Part shown: positions 48,778 to 58,770 of the stretch, piece after piece
Layout: the number at the start of each line of letters is the position of its first letter
Numbering within the stretch: the stretch's first letter is position 1
From: Ahaetulla prasina
Lineage: Eukaryota > Chordata > Lepidosauria > Squamata > Colubridae
Assembly: GCF_028640845.1 (NCBI RefSeq)
Contig: NC_080540.1
Location: forward strand, 263,347,958 to 263,411,957
Direction: 5' to 3'
DNA length: 64,000 nt
Program-made: the position numbers and the translations under genes
The notes under the pieces: model-generated
What the model was told of the DNA's origin: nothing
Database searches by the model: none
Seen by the model: the letters and a program-made list of their open reading frames with translations, nothing else

Positions 48778-50221
48778 TAATAAGGTTTACTTCATTCATG
48801 AGTTGATGGTGGAAGAGAGGCTTAACCTGTATTACTGAAACCTGGTCAGACACAGAGGTAATGTAAATACTCTTCCCCTCATGGAAACATGGCTACTGAG
48901 TATTCAAGTTTAGTGCTAACCATGATCCCTAGACAGTACTCTGTGGAGTAGTTATTGTAATCTGGTAAATAGCCCACTGTGAGATTCCATTGCTAAGATT
49001 GAGCTCCTGTATGAGGTTCCCTGTGGCGCTTCTTCTTGAGATTCTCCCAGTGCTCTGCCTGGAGTGGTGACAGACTTCCCCAGATTTAAAGTATTGGGAA
49101 AATTAAACATGCCTTCCCTTGTTATAGGGACAGAGGTAGCTCAGGAATTAATGGCAGCCATGGACCTGACCCAGATTGCTAATTTACCAGCCATCATAGA
49201 TTAGATCTAGTTTTTGTCTTGAAGCAGTGGCAACATGATACAGAGTTGAAGAATGTTAGTATTTGTCTCTTTGAGGAGTCAAATCACTCTTTGTTGGTCT
49301 TGGAATTCTCTGTAGTTCTTCCTTGCTGCAGGGAAGAAGGACTTTTTAAAATCAGGTACCTAATGGAGTTCTTTAGGAAATCTGATGATCTGACATAGCC
49401 ACTTCCTAGAATGAGAGAGCAGCAACAGATTTGGATCAGAGCTTGCCTATGAAGACTCACTTTTCTCATGAGTTCTAGAAAATGCTATGTGATTTGGAGG
49501 TATATACAATGGTTCTGGACAATGTTTGTTCTGTTTTCATCCTTCCCTTTTTAGGCCTTTGAAGAAACCAATTATCTGGACCCTTTTCAGTTGGGATATA
49601 GCAGGGGTGTCAAACTCATGGCCCGCAAGCTGAATGCGTCACACATTGGTCACACCCACCGCTGGTTTAGCAAAAGAGGAAAAAGTTGCAATAGATCATG
49701 TGATGATGTGACGATGTGAGTTTGACATCCCTGGGATATAGCACTGAAATGCCATTGATCACACTTGTAGATGTGAACTCTGGTGACACTGGGATGGGGT
49801 AATCTATCCATCCTGTGCCTATTTGATCTCTAAGCAGTTTTTGATACCATTGGTTAGATTGGCTTTGGAAGTTGGGAGAAGTGGACATGGTATAGCATGG
49901 AAAAAGTAAAAGTGATTGCCATTTTTTTCATCTAAGGCTGGTTCCAACTAGAGTTGGTGCTGAGATTTAAACCTAGACCTCTGCTTTACTGAGATCCTCA
50001 GGGCTCCACTATCTGTCTATCTCTGACTTAACATCTATGTGAAGCACTGTGTGAGGTTATCCAATGGCACTGAGTTATCTTTAGAAACTTGATATTATGC
50101 AGATGTATATCTCAACCCCAGATCAATCAAAAAATGCCATTAGGAGTTTGCTCAGTGGGGAAGGTTGTGGGGTCTGAGTGAGAAAGAAGGTTCAAGTTCA
50201 ATGCAAGCCAAACCAAATGGC
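48778..50221 (+). mobile_element. Old endonuclease/RT LINE, 5' and middle part
   Basis: The plus-strand translation shows a decayed non-LTR element in order. First is an ITETW-like endonuclease block near 48835, then ELMAAMDLTQIANL near 49147 followed by DLVFVLKQW (endonuclease C-terminal region). Next is LDPFQLGYS near 49577 and, after an inserted MITE, TEMPLITLVD. Remnants of the RT catalytic region (MQMYISTPDQSKNAI) lie near 50098. Stops and frameshifts are many. The family belongs to the endonuclease-bearing jockey/CR1-like LINEs; I cannot name the clade. It continues after the L2/gypsy insertion at 55.02 kb. Confidence 0.7.
49594..49741. mobile_element. hAT-type MITE with perfect 8-bp duplication, inside the LINE
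   Basis: The element spans 49602-49733 (132 bp), with ends caggggtgtcaaactc and gagtttgacatccctg, inverted with one mismatch. The duplication ggatatag lies at 49594-49601 and 49734-49741. It splits the LINE coding region between LGYS and TEMPL, so it arrived after the LINE. Confidence 0.92.
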
Positions 50222-50550
50222 TTCAATTTTATTCCCACACCCTTCACATCCTGGACATAAACTGTTTCAACTCCTACCCTCAAAACGACGCTATTGAGCA
50301 CTGCACACCAGAACAACTAGACACAAGAACAGTTTTTTCCCAAACACCATCACTCTGCTAAACAAATAATTCCCTCTCAACACTGCCAAACTATTTACTA
50401 AATCTGCACTACTATTAATGTTCTCATCGTTCCCATCACCCATCTTCCTCCGCTTATGACTGTATGACTGTAACTTTGTTGCTTGTATCTTTACAAATTT
50501 ATATTGATATTGATTGTTTCCTGATTGCTTATTTGTATCCTATGACTATC
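50222..50550 (+). mobile_element. L2-type LINE, left half, interrupted by gypsy
   Basis: It carries the L2 coding end (cacatcctggacataaactg, ttcaactcctaccctcaaaa) and the following 3' untranslated region, closely parallel to 62580-62860. It breaks off at tatgactatc (50541-50550), and the remaining 3' end resumes at 54819 after the gypsy element. Confidence 0.9.
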
Positions 50551-51378
50551 CAATGACAGGAAATTAGCAGTATTCCTTAGTATATGTGGGCATGACATGT
50601 TTGAAACAGCCCGAGCGCTGTTGGCGCCTCAAAATGTTCAGGATGTACCATGGGGGGGTTATTAGATAAGCTGAAGGGACATTATGCTCCCTTGCCCTCA
50701 AGAGTAGCCAGGCGCCATGCCTTCAGGCACAGGTACCAGAATGAGGGAGAGTCTATAAGTCAATACACAGCAGCGTTAAGGAAGGCTGCCCTTTATTGTG
50801 AGTTTAGTGACCTGGAGGATATCCTTCTGGATCAATTTATTTGTGGTATCAGGGATATCGAATTGCAGCGCCGCCTACTGGCCAGAACAGATATCACTTT
50901 TCAAACTGCAATAGATGAGGCTCAAGCCTCAGAACTGTCTGCTAAGTCGGCTTCTGAAATAAGGAAGCCTTTCAGCACTGCTGCAGCTGCTAAACCAGCC
51001 ACAGTGCATCAGCAGGAGATGGTTTCTGATCAGTTCTCAGAGGAGGAGGAAGAGATAAGCCGTCTTAATTCGAGTTCTAGGAAGGGTTGGGTGACAGAGG
51101 AAAAAAAGCCACAGAATCCATGCTTAGGTTGTGGAGGAAACCACCACCGTTCTTTGTGTAAATTTAAGAACGTGGAATGTCGGCGTTGTGGCAAGAAGGG
51201 CCACCTCGCTAGAGTCTGTAGGGCCACGCTGCCCTCAATTTCCAACCCTGCAAAACAGCATACTAATTTCAACCCTGTGAGACCCATCGTGATGCACGGC
51301 AGCGAGATAGGGCTGAACGGATTGAGGAAGATTGTTTCTCTATTCACCAGGGCACAGAACAGGGGGAAACCAGAGTAA
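50551..51378 (+). pseudogene. gag: gypsy gag, N-terminally truncated, frameshifted
   Basis: A gag-like frame is open from the L2 junction (KLAVFLSICGHDMFETARAL) and then shifts at a run of seven G (50652-50658). The main frame continues as 50650-51378, where the ATG lies within the G-run site and is unlikely to be the native start. It contains SQYTAALRKAALYCEF, a capsid-like retrotransposon gag motif. Near the C-terminus are two zinc knuckles: C-x2-C-x3-H-x4-C at 51121-51159 and C-x2-C-x4-H-x4-C at 51178-51219. Gag coats the element RNA. The pol frame lies at -1 and overlaps the end of this frame from about 51270 to 51378, so a programmed -1 shift or an old indel is possible. A capsid start upstream is lost. 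Confidence 0.9.
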
Positions 51379-53246
51379 GTCATGCCAGGTCAGGACTTAG
51401 GAAAATTTTTTTCCTCACAGTCCATATTGAGAATAAACCGTGTAGAATGGAGATTGACACGGGATCTTCTGTGTCTATCATAGCGTGGCACACCATTTCC
51501 CGCTTAGTGCCCTCCCTTAAAAAGCACCAATTAGATCGGGCTCGACTAAAGCTTCGTGATTACCAAGGTAATCACATTCCCATTTTGGGTTCCGGGTATT
51601 TTGAAGTTCAATATAAGAACTTTAATGATCGCCTTAGAATCATAGTTGTTGATGGCATTCTCCCCTCTCTGCTAGGTCTGGGGTGGTTCGATGCATTGGG
51701 TTTGGCCATAACAGGCATACATGCTCTTGCATCAGACCACTTCTCCGATCTCTTCCAGGAATTCTCTGATGTCTTCAGTAAGGAATTAGGCAAATACAAG
51801 GGGTCTCCCATCTCATTAAATCTAGATCCCTCAATAGCTCCTATTCGCCTTAAGCCTCGCAGGGTTCCTTTCGCCCTTCGCACTAAAGTTGATCAGGAAA
51901 TTGACAAATTATTGGCACAAGGTATACTACAACCAGTGGACCATGCTCGCTGGGAGATGCCTATAGTGATCCCCATTAAGGCCGATGGATCGATAAGGAT
52001 CTGTGCGGACTACAAGGCCACGCTCAACAAGGCTCTACAGGCAAACCCGTACCCTGTTCCGGTGGTCCAACATCTTCTGCATTCATTGGGCCGCGGCAGC
52101 ATATTCGCCAAGCTCGACATGGCACAGGCCTATCAGCAGCTTGAGGTAGATGATGAGTCCGCGGAGGCGCAGACGATCGTGCCTCACCGCGGTGCCTTCA
52201 AATGTCGCCGGCTGCAATTCGGGGTCTGTGTGGCCCCCGGCATTTTCCAATGCCTGATGGAGAGACTCTTACATGGGTTGCCGGGGGTCGTCCCCTATTT
52301 TGACGACATCTTTGTGTCAGCCACCGATGAGGCTGAGTTGCTACACCGCCTCCGTGCCGTTTTGATCCGTTTCCGGAAGGCTGGCCTTAAACTAAAGCGT
52401 GAAAAGTGCATACTGGGCGTTCGCCAGGTCGAATTTCTTGGTTTTCTTGTCGATGAGCGAGGTCTGCACCCTACCCCCACAAAGGTACGTGCAGTACAAC
52501 AGGCTCCTACACCCACAACTAAGACTGAACTGCAGGCTTTCCTTGGCCTCCTTAACTTTTATAACTTATTCTTGCCACATAAAGCTACAGTCGCAGAACC
52601 TCTCCATCTCCTCCTCAACAGCAAGACACCTTGGAATTGGGGACGGAAAGAGGACGCAGCTTTCCGGGCCATGAAGGCACTGCTCACCTCTGACAGTGTC
52701 CTCATGCAATACCATGCGGACTTACCTTTGCTCCTGGCATGTGATGCTTCACCCTACGGGATAGGAGCTGTCTTGAGCCATGTTCTACCAAATGGATCAG
52801 AAGCTCCTGTTGCTTATTTTTCTAGGACTTTGTCTCCAGCAGAACGTAACTATGGACAGGTAGATAAGGAGGCTTTGGCAGCCGTGGCCGGGATCAAGCG
52901 TTTTCATGATTACTTGTACGGCCGTGCATTCACACTTGTCACCGACCACAAGCCACTCTTGGGCATCCTGGCTGGGGATCGTCAAACCCCCCTCATCCTG
53001 TCACCAAGGATGACACGATGGGTTGGGTTCTTAGCGGCATACCAATACACCTTGGTCTACAGGCCAGGCAAGGCTATTGGGCACGCGGACGCATTAGCCG
53101 TTGCCCCCTTCCAATTCCTGCAGAGGATCCTGCCCCTGCCTCATCAGTCCTGTTTATCGACGACCAGGCTATTCCAGTGTCAGCATCAGATGTGGCGAAG
53201 TTCTCTTCCAAGGCCCGTCCCCCCCGCCAGGTGGCCGACTGGGTGA
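51379..53246 (+). pseudogene. pol: gypsy pol: protease, reverse transcriptase, RNase H (broken at 3' end)
   Basis: The long frame is open from about 51270; its first ATG is 51447, but the native protein was probably a gag-pol fusion. Domains in order: aspartic protease with DTGSS (Asp codon 51456-51458); reverse transcriptase with ARWEMPIVIPIKADGSIR, CADYKATLNKAL, FAKLDMAQAYQQL and catalytic YFDD (52296-52307); RNase H with LLACDASPYGIG (Asp at 52743-52745), DKEALA, LVTDHKPLLGIL and HADALA. After HADALA (about 53100) the frame runs into unrelated residues to 53246, while the expected continuation is in the +2 frame. Most catalytic residues are intact, which suggests a fairly young copy. Other frames over this stretch are shadows. 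Confidence 0.93.
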
Positions 53247-53353
53247 CGAGGGGGTGGCCCTTGGGTAGTTGGCTTCCGAGTTTCAACCTTACAAGGTCAG
53301 GCAGCATGAAATTTCTATCATCAGAGGCTGCCTACTCTGGGGCTCCCGAGTGA
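53090..53353 (+). pseudogene. pol: gypsy pol linker piece between RNase H and integrase
   Basis: The frame 53018-53353 carries the pol reading after a frameshift at about 53090-53110. It includes SSVLFIDDQAIPVSASDVAK and DWVTRGWPLGSW. A second frameshift at about 53255-53275 moves the reading to the frame that holds integrase. The piece links the RNase H core to the integrase zinc finger. Confidence 0.8.
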
Positions 53354-53853
53354 TAATTCCAGATGAGCTCCGTGGCCGGATCCTCAATGTCTTGCATGAA
53401 GGCCACCCAGGCATCGCCTGCATGAAGGCATTAGCCCGCAGTTACCTGTGGTGGCCAAGGCTAGATGGGGAAATCGCTGAGTGGGTGGCCGGGTGCCCAA
53501 GGTGCCAGATCCATAGAGCAGCTCCTCCAGCGGCAGTGGCCACTGAATGGGAGATGCCAAAAAGCCCCTGGGCCCACGTCCACATAGATTTTGCCGGCCC
53601 CATCCAAGGTCACATGTTGTTGATTATCGTTGACGCTTACTCTAAGTGGGTCGAGGTTGTCTCAATGACCTCTACCACCTCAGAGGCACTGATCCATGCA
53701 CTTAAGAGAGTTTTTGCCACTCATGGTTTGCCTGATGTTTTAGTGTCAGATAATGGGCCGCAGCTAACCTCAGCAGCCTTCCAAGCATACCTGGCAAAGC
53801 AGGGCATTCGCCACTATTGCTCCATTTCATCCTGCCTCGAATGGCCTGGCTGA
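53269..53853 (+). pseudogene. pol: gypsy integrase, N-terminal and core part, frameshifted
   Basis: The frame contains the HHCC-type zinc-binding region (LHEGHPGIACMKALARSYLW, then GCPRCQ) and the first two acidic residues of the DDE catalytic core, in HIDFAGP and VSDNGPQL. The frame derails near 53815-53830 (IRHYCSIS then unrelated residues and a stop). The third catalytic residue is in the next frame, in ASNGLAERTVR. Integrase would insert the element DNA into the host genome. This copy cannot do so. Confidence 0.92.
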
Positions 53854-54604
53854 AAGGACAGTCCGCTCAGCTAAAGAAGTCCTAGCTAAATTAGTTTCCG
53901 GAGATTGGCGAGACAAAATAGCGACCTACCTATTGGCACAACACACCACTCCATGCCCCACGACTAACCGCTGCCCAGCAGAACTGTTGATGGGCCGACG
54001 ATTGAGGACTGTGTTAGATCGTTTGCACCCTGAGTACCCGCCAGAGAAACCCCCTGATTCTACCAGTGGAGCCCGCGCATTCCAAGTGGGGGATTGGGTG
54101 TATGCCCAGCATTTTGGGGGGGACCCGCGGTGGCTACCAGGTCAAATAGAAGAAGTGACCGGCCCCCATTCATACCGGGTTCAGTTGGAAGATGGTCGCA
54201 TGTGGCGGCGCCATGTGGATCAACTGCGCCACCGCCACATGCCCCCATCCAAAGTACCGAGCAACACAGATCTGGCCGCATCGAATCAGCCACCACCTGT
54301 ACAAAGCAAAGAGTCCTGTCCAGAAAACATGCCCAATCCTGATAGTCCACCCACAACTTCACCAGCTGTCAATTTACCTCAAAGGCCACATCAGGACCGG
54401 TCCAACGAGTTTCCATCCAGCGCGGCTGAACAAGCCCCAGAAGTTTGTGAAGTTCCTGTGCAGGTCCCATTAACAGCACCTGATACGGTTGTACTGCGCA
54501 GGTCGGAGCGAGCCAGGATACGCCCAGCCTACTTGGCCGATTATGCTTGTGCAATCCAGGAAGGGAGGGGTGTTGTGTTCGGCTGGAGAACACATGACCA
54601 GTAA
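53825..54604 (+). pseudogene. pol: gypsy integrase C-terminal part with GPY/F-like module
   Basis: The coding sense resumes at about 53825 (HPASNGLAERTVRSAKEVL), including the DDE glutamate, and then runs as the open frame 53933-54604. It holds CPTTNRCPAELLMGRRLRT, then FQVGDWVYAQHFGG and a GPY/F-type TGPHSYRVQLEDGR. A Pro/Ser-rich tail ends in RRSERARIRPAYLADYA. The stop codon (54602-54604) lies 34 bases inside the 3' LTR, so the last residues are encoded by the LTR itself. The ATG at 53933 is internal, not a native start. Confidence 0.88.
54558..54570 (+). other. Polypurine tract of the gypsy element
   Basis: The run aggaagggagggg lies directly before the LTR start tgttgtgttc, the place where plus-strand DNA synthesis is primed in LTR elements. 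Confidence 0.85.
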
Positions 54605-54818
54605 CCAGCACTTGATTGGTTAACCGCCGATGCTATAGCCGGCGGGAGAATTAAGGAGCTGCTATTGGCTGAGCTGTTTACAGCTCCAATATAAAAGGGC
54701 TGTCAGTTTAGAGCTTGCTCGCTTGCTCACCTCAGTTAATTGTTTGTAGTTAATAAAAGAACTGTTAATGGTTCTCCTGCGTTGCCTCACTTCTTGCTGT
54801 TGTTTTGCAAATACAACA
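54571..54818 (+). repeat. gypsy 3' LTR, 248 bp
   Basis: It begins tgttgt and ends acaaca, a perfect 6-bp inverted pair of TG..CA type. Inside are a TATA box, tataaaag (54690-54697), and a poly(A) signal, aataaa (54752-54757), in the normal order. The host L2 resumes at 54819 with attaagtgtt. There is no second LTR in the window to compare for age. Confidence 0.92.
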
Positions 54819-55014
54819 ATTAAGTGTTATGATTCTTATGATTCTTGATGAAGGTATCTTTTCTTTTATGTACACTCAGAGCATGTGCACCAAGACAAAT
54901 TCCACACACAAATTCTTGTGTGTCCAATCACACTTGGCCAATAAAAAATTCTATTCTATTCTATTCTATTCTATTCTATTCTATTCTATTCTATTCTATT
55001 CTATTCAGGAAACT
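54819..55014 (+). mobile_element. L2-type LINE, right half, with long (ATTCT)n tail
   Basis: It resumes the L2 3' untranslated region after the gypsy insertion (attaagtgttatg, then atcttttcttttatgtacac and tccaatcacacttggccaat). The tail (TTCTA)n at about 54950-55008 has roughly twelve units, the longest in the window. A small acacacaaattc duplication lies near 54903-54915. Confidence 0.92.
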
Positions 55015-55251
55015 TCTCATTTTTAATTCAAAATAGAATTAAACATTCATGGATAGGAATGATACACAATTTAGGATTTCTCTTGGACTTGATGCTCTTG
55101 CTTAAAGAACAAGTAGTAGTCGTGGCCAAAAGACTCTTTAATCAACTTCATCTTGTGTCTCACTTACGCCCATTTCAAATTTGATACCCTTGCTCAACTC
55201 ATGCCTTAATCAACCCCCAGTCAGACTACTAAAATATACTATACATGAAGA

Positions 55252-55618
55252 CTCTCAGCTCTCCCAGGTGAACCAGACAGGAAACATGGACACATGAGCC
55301 AATTTTACTTTATTTTGTAGGCTACATTAACAGAATGCTACAAATCTAAAAGTACAAAATTTCCACTGGTAAATTTTAACAGCCTGATAAATTTGGGCAG
55401 GCTCTTCCTAAGTTTCTCTTTCTGATCCTTGCAGGGGGGTCTTCTCTCTCTCATATAATTTTTCTGTAAGTAGCATTTCTTCACCTTGTCCCCTCAAGGT
55501 CATTTACCATTACAGAAGTACCCTTGAAGACTATCCAGAATGAAGGATCATGGGTAATTATGGATATATACCATTATCCATGAGCTCAGCTCTCAGCTCT
55601 CCCAGGTGAACCAGACAG
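55252..55618. repeat. 29-bp perfect direct repeat flanking a 309-bp block
   Basis: Positions 55252-55280 and 55590-55618 are identical over 29 bp (start ctctcagctctccc, end aaccagacag). The 309 bp between is not obviously LINE sequence. On its minus strand it has an aataaa near the end. It could be an insertion with an unusually long target duplication, or a local duplication. Confidence 0.7.
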
Positions 55619-55620
55619 AA

Positions 55621-55700
55621 AATATTTATTTATTATTTATATTTTATTATTTATATTTTATATAAATATGGCTTTATATTTTATATAAATATGGCTTTCT
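55621..55700. repeat. Short AT-rich tandem duplication
   Basis: The word tatattttatataaatatgg plus cttt occurs twice in tandem at about 55651-55695, after a tttatt-rich run. Confidence 0.7.
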
Positions 55701-56205
55701 ATGGGCTTCTTGATATAATTCATAGCACTAGGGTGAGCAGGCCTGGTACCATGAATTGTATATATGAAGCCCTTCATGGCACAAGGCTAAGTTATATGCA
55801 GGACTATCTCCAACTATATCTGTCCATGCCACAATATCTGACAGTGAGACATTTCTAGGCTGTCAGCATGAAAGATGGGACCAAGGAGATGTACCTTCTC
55901 TGTCATGACATGTGTCCTTTAAAACAACATATCCCTCAAGGTTTGCATGGTCCCAACCTTGGTGAACTTCTGTAAGGCTTTGAAATTTCCCCTTGCAAGC
56001 ATTGGGTCAGAATATTACATAAGCCTGTCTAAAAACAGAATTTTTACTTTATGATTTTTAAAAAGTTGGACTTTGAGTCACTGTTTTTGCTGTTTTATAC
56101 TGCATTGTTGTACTTCTTTATGCTTATTGTTTATCTTGTTTTGTTGTTAGCCACCCAAAGACACATTTGAGAACATGTACATATAAATAAATAAATATTG
56201 TCAGG

Positions 56206-56569
56206 ATCTTGGAAGCAGCACAAAGCTTTGAAGTGCTGTGGAATCACACTGTTTGATTTACTGCTTCAAAGCAGATCCTTGCTTTGATTCATAATTTGTT
56301 TCCATTGAATCACCCTTCGCACAGCCCTAATACACATAATGAGAACAAACATTGGACATTCAATTGAGTAATTGAGCCAGTGACTAACAGCAACTCATTT
56401 ATCACAATTTTTCAAGTCCCAATCACTTGCTCACTTAACTAGCCTTTTACATTCAGCCAAAGCATGTCAAACAGGCCAGAATTTTTGCTCAGGATGCCAC
56501 AGGTTAAATCTGAATATTATGTTCCACAGAAAATGCTGTCATGAGTTGATATGGAACCACTCGAACTAA
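56206..56569. other. Unique DNA, no feature seen
   Basis: Nothing recognised on either strand. Confidence 0.45.
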
Positions 56570-56835
56570 AGGGCCGCGGTGTGGCTCAGGCTGTAAGAAG
56601 CCTGTTATTAAAACACAGCTGCCTGCAATTACTGCCGGTTCTAGTCACACCAGGTCCAAGGTTGACTCAGCCTTCCATCCTTTATAAGGTAGGTAAAATG
56701 AGGACCCAGATTGTTGGGGGGGGGCAATAAGTTGACTTTGTAAATATACAAATAGAATGAGACTATTGCCTTACACACTGTAAGCCGCCCTGAGTCTTCG
56801 GAGAAGGGCGGGATATAAATGTAAACAAAAAAAAA
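56570..56835 (+). mobile_element. tRNA-derived SINE (CORE/MIR-like)
   Basis: The head ggccgcggtgtggctcaggc carries an A-box-like region, and gccggttctagtcacacc is a degenerate B-box. The body (ttgactcagccttccatcc, aggtaaaatgaggacccaga) matches the copy at 21.54 kb. The 3' part differs: it ends in gtaagccgccctgagtcttc with gggatataaatg and an A run. Confidence 0.85.
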
Positions 56836-58555
56836 TGTAGAGTGTAAGCTAGTCAGGATGAGTCAGTCCTTCTGACAGTCATTTCACTGACAAGACATCA
56901 GGTGATATTCTCTATAGTAAGGTAGATTACTTATGGCTCTGCAGATGGGTTGAACTCTAAGTGCTTGTGCCCTAGCCAAAATAGTCAATGGTGAAGGCTT
57001 AGGGACATTTCACAGGTACATATCCTGCACTTTGCTTACACTGGTCTAAGAGACAATAGTTCTATTTGTTCTTCTCTGCTGCTGATCATCTTATTACCAT
57101 ATCTATAAAGGCTAAGCAATAAGAGATACTCAGACTTTAAAGTTACAATTTACTCATTTTTTAAATTTCCCTTTCATTATATAATTTAATCTTGATTTGG
57201 CAACTCAATTGCCAAACATTACAAATGTATAGTAAAATCTGAAAAAAATCTTACAATTGTTAAGAGTGTTGGAATGGGTTATATTTTTAAATTTCATTTA
57301 TGCCATCTGTATAAAAATCTGAGCAATTTGATAGGTAAGAAAATGTATATTTTTAAAATTTTGGAAGCTGTTTGCCTCAATTATTTTGTCTCTGTTAAAC
57401 ATGAAGAAGTTTTACTCCCAATTCACCTTATAACTGAGCAACAAATGGGAAACATAATTATGCTACCAAGTACTTTGGCACTATACTGCCATACAAATGG
57501 TACACTATTGACTGGCATTTCCAGTACTGTGTGGTGTTTTCTTACTAGTTGCCAGCTGGCTTACAGTAGCCAAATGTTTGTACTGAGAGAGAGAGAAATG
57601 GCCAAATCCTTTGGCAATAATAATACTACTACCGTATTAATACTAATACTAATAATATTGATAGCAACAACAATGATATCCCTTTCCATAAAAATGTGGT
57701 ATATCTTGAGCCAGACCCTCTGTTCTTTCTCTTCAGCTCCGAGGCTTTTTGCAATTCCACATTCTACTTCTGAGAACAGAGTAGCAGATTGTTTGGGCTA
57801 GAAGAAGATGGATACAGGAAGCCCCATCTGGTATGCTTTCTTTGTTTCTCTATTTGCTTTCCATTGACTTTATGGCGTTCCACAGCTTGTGCAGTTTTGA
57901 AGATAAAACACAGGAACTTAACTGGGCAAGATACATAGAAGCCAATGTTCCTCTACAGCCTCCACTATTGTTTCTAAACAGGATTGAGTCATGCAATATT
58001 GCATTTAAACTGTTTACAGCTTTGGAAATGATAAGAAAATGCCTTCCGTTGGAATGAATAGTGCTTTTCAAAATGCTAAGGAAGAGCTTTTATTCCTGCA
58101 TCTAATCTTCAAAAGCATGAAAAGGCATAATTTGTATTCAGAACACAAATATCTTGATTTTTACTAGGTGCTTCTTAAGAGACATGTATCATCTAATATC
58201 TTTAATACTGAAACTGTCCCAATGGTTTCACAAGCATTATGCTTAAAGAGATGTGCAAAGTAAGAACGTTTTAACTTTTAGTCTTCTAGGTGTGTCCAGG
58301 ATTTCAATTTGCTCAGAATTTTACTATATTAAGGGTAACAATGGAATTTATAGCTGCACTTGTAGCTGGTATTAAATATAACCCAGTTGTTGGTAAATAT
58401 GGATTGACAGAAAATGATTTATATATTAACATATGGCTTTAAACTTTTTGTTTTTATTTTGTTTTGTTTTTCTTCCTTTGAATGATTCTCAGAGACTGCC
58501 TGGACAAGTCCTTGCAATTCTCTTGGCAAGGTTTTTCAGAAGTGCAGTACCTGAA
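56836..58555. other. Unique DNA, includes a 175-codon frame of doubtful meaning
   Basis: The plus-strand frame 57274-57801 (175 codons) is the longest outside transposons. It is Ile/Leu/Ser-rich, has no recognisable domain and runs through a low-complexity aataataatactactacc patch (about 57618-57660). I consider it chance. Confidence 0.45.
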
Positions 58556-58770
58556 TCTACAGTAGTGCCTGTGAGAGAGATCTAGGTGTCCTACTGTATC
58601 ACCGCTTACATATGAGTCAGCAGTTACCAAAAAAGCCAATGTACTCCTAGGTTCAACAGACTGGAGGGATAGTATCAGGGTCACAGGACTACCAATCTAT
58701 ACTGCACTAGTGAGGCCACGTTTGGAATATTCCATCCATGCCTGGTCACCATGATACAGAAACGTTGTGT
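58556..58770 (+). mobile_element. CR1 LINE reverse-transcriptase fragment (plus strand)
   Basis: The plus-strand translation gives SQQLPKKANVLLGS near 58620, then IYTALVRPRLEYSIHAWSP, the typical CR1 ORF2 region upstream of the C-terminus. A stop follows (catgatacag region). Confidence 0.75.

Larger units (their letters stand above)
50551..54818 (+). mobile_element. Ty3/gypsy LTR retrotransposon, 5'-truncated, with 3' LTR
   Basis: The order gag, protease, reverse transcriptase, RNase H, integrase is that of Ty3/gypsy (Metaviridae). The 5' LTR, primer-binding site and start of gag are missing; gag sequence begins right at the junction with L2 (50550/50551). A 248-bp 3' LTR is present at 54571-54818. 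The element is more GC- and CpG-rich than its surroundings. Breaks include a frameshift in gag and at least three in pol, so it is dead. Protein resemblance is to vertebrate K02A2.6-like gypsy elements, from memory and unchecked. Confidence 0.95.
55015..56205 (+). mobile_element. Old endonuclease/RT LINE, 3' part
   Basis: After the L2 the LINE from 48.8 kb continues. The translation from about 55071 gives LGFLLDLMLLLKEQVVVVAK, then RLFNQLHLVSHLRPF. At about 55765 come IYEALHGTRLSYMQDYLQLY-like residues of the RT C-terminal region. The element ends with a ttgttagccacccaaagaca 3' block and (AAAT)n at 56186-56199. A 309-bp extra block (55281-55589) flanked by a 29-bp direct repeat interrupts it. 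Confidence 0.65.

Noticed and set aside
57274..57801. 175-codon open frame as a possible novel gene
   Set aside because: No domain, low-complexity stretch inside, AT-rich composition as in flanks, and no promoter or splice context. A frame of this length is tolerable as chance in 64 kb.
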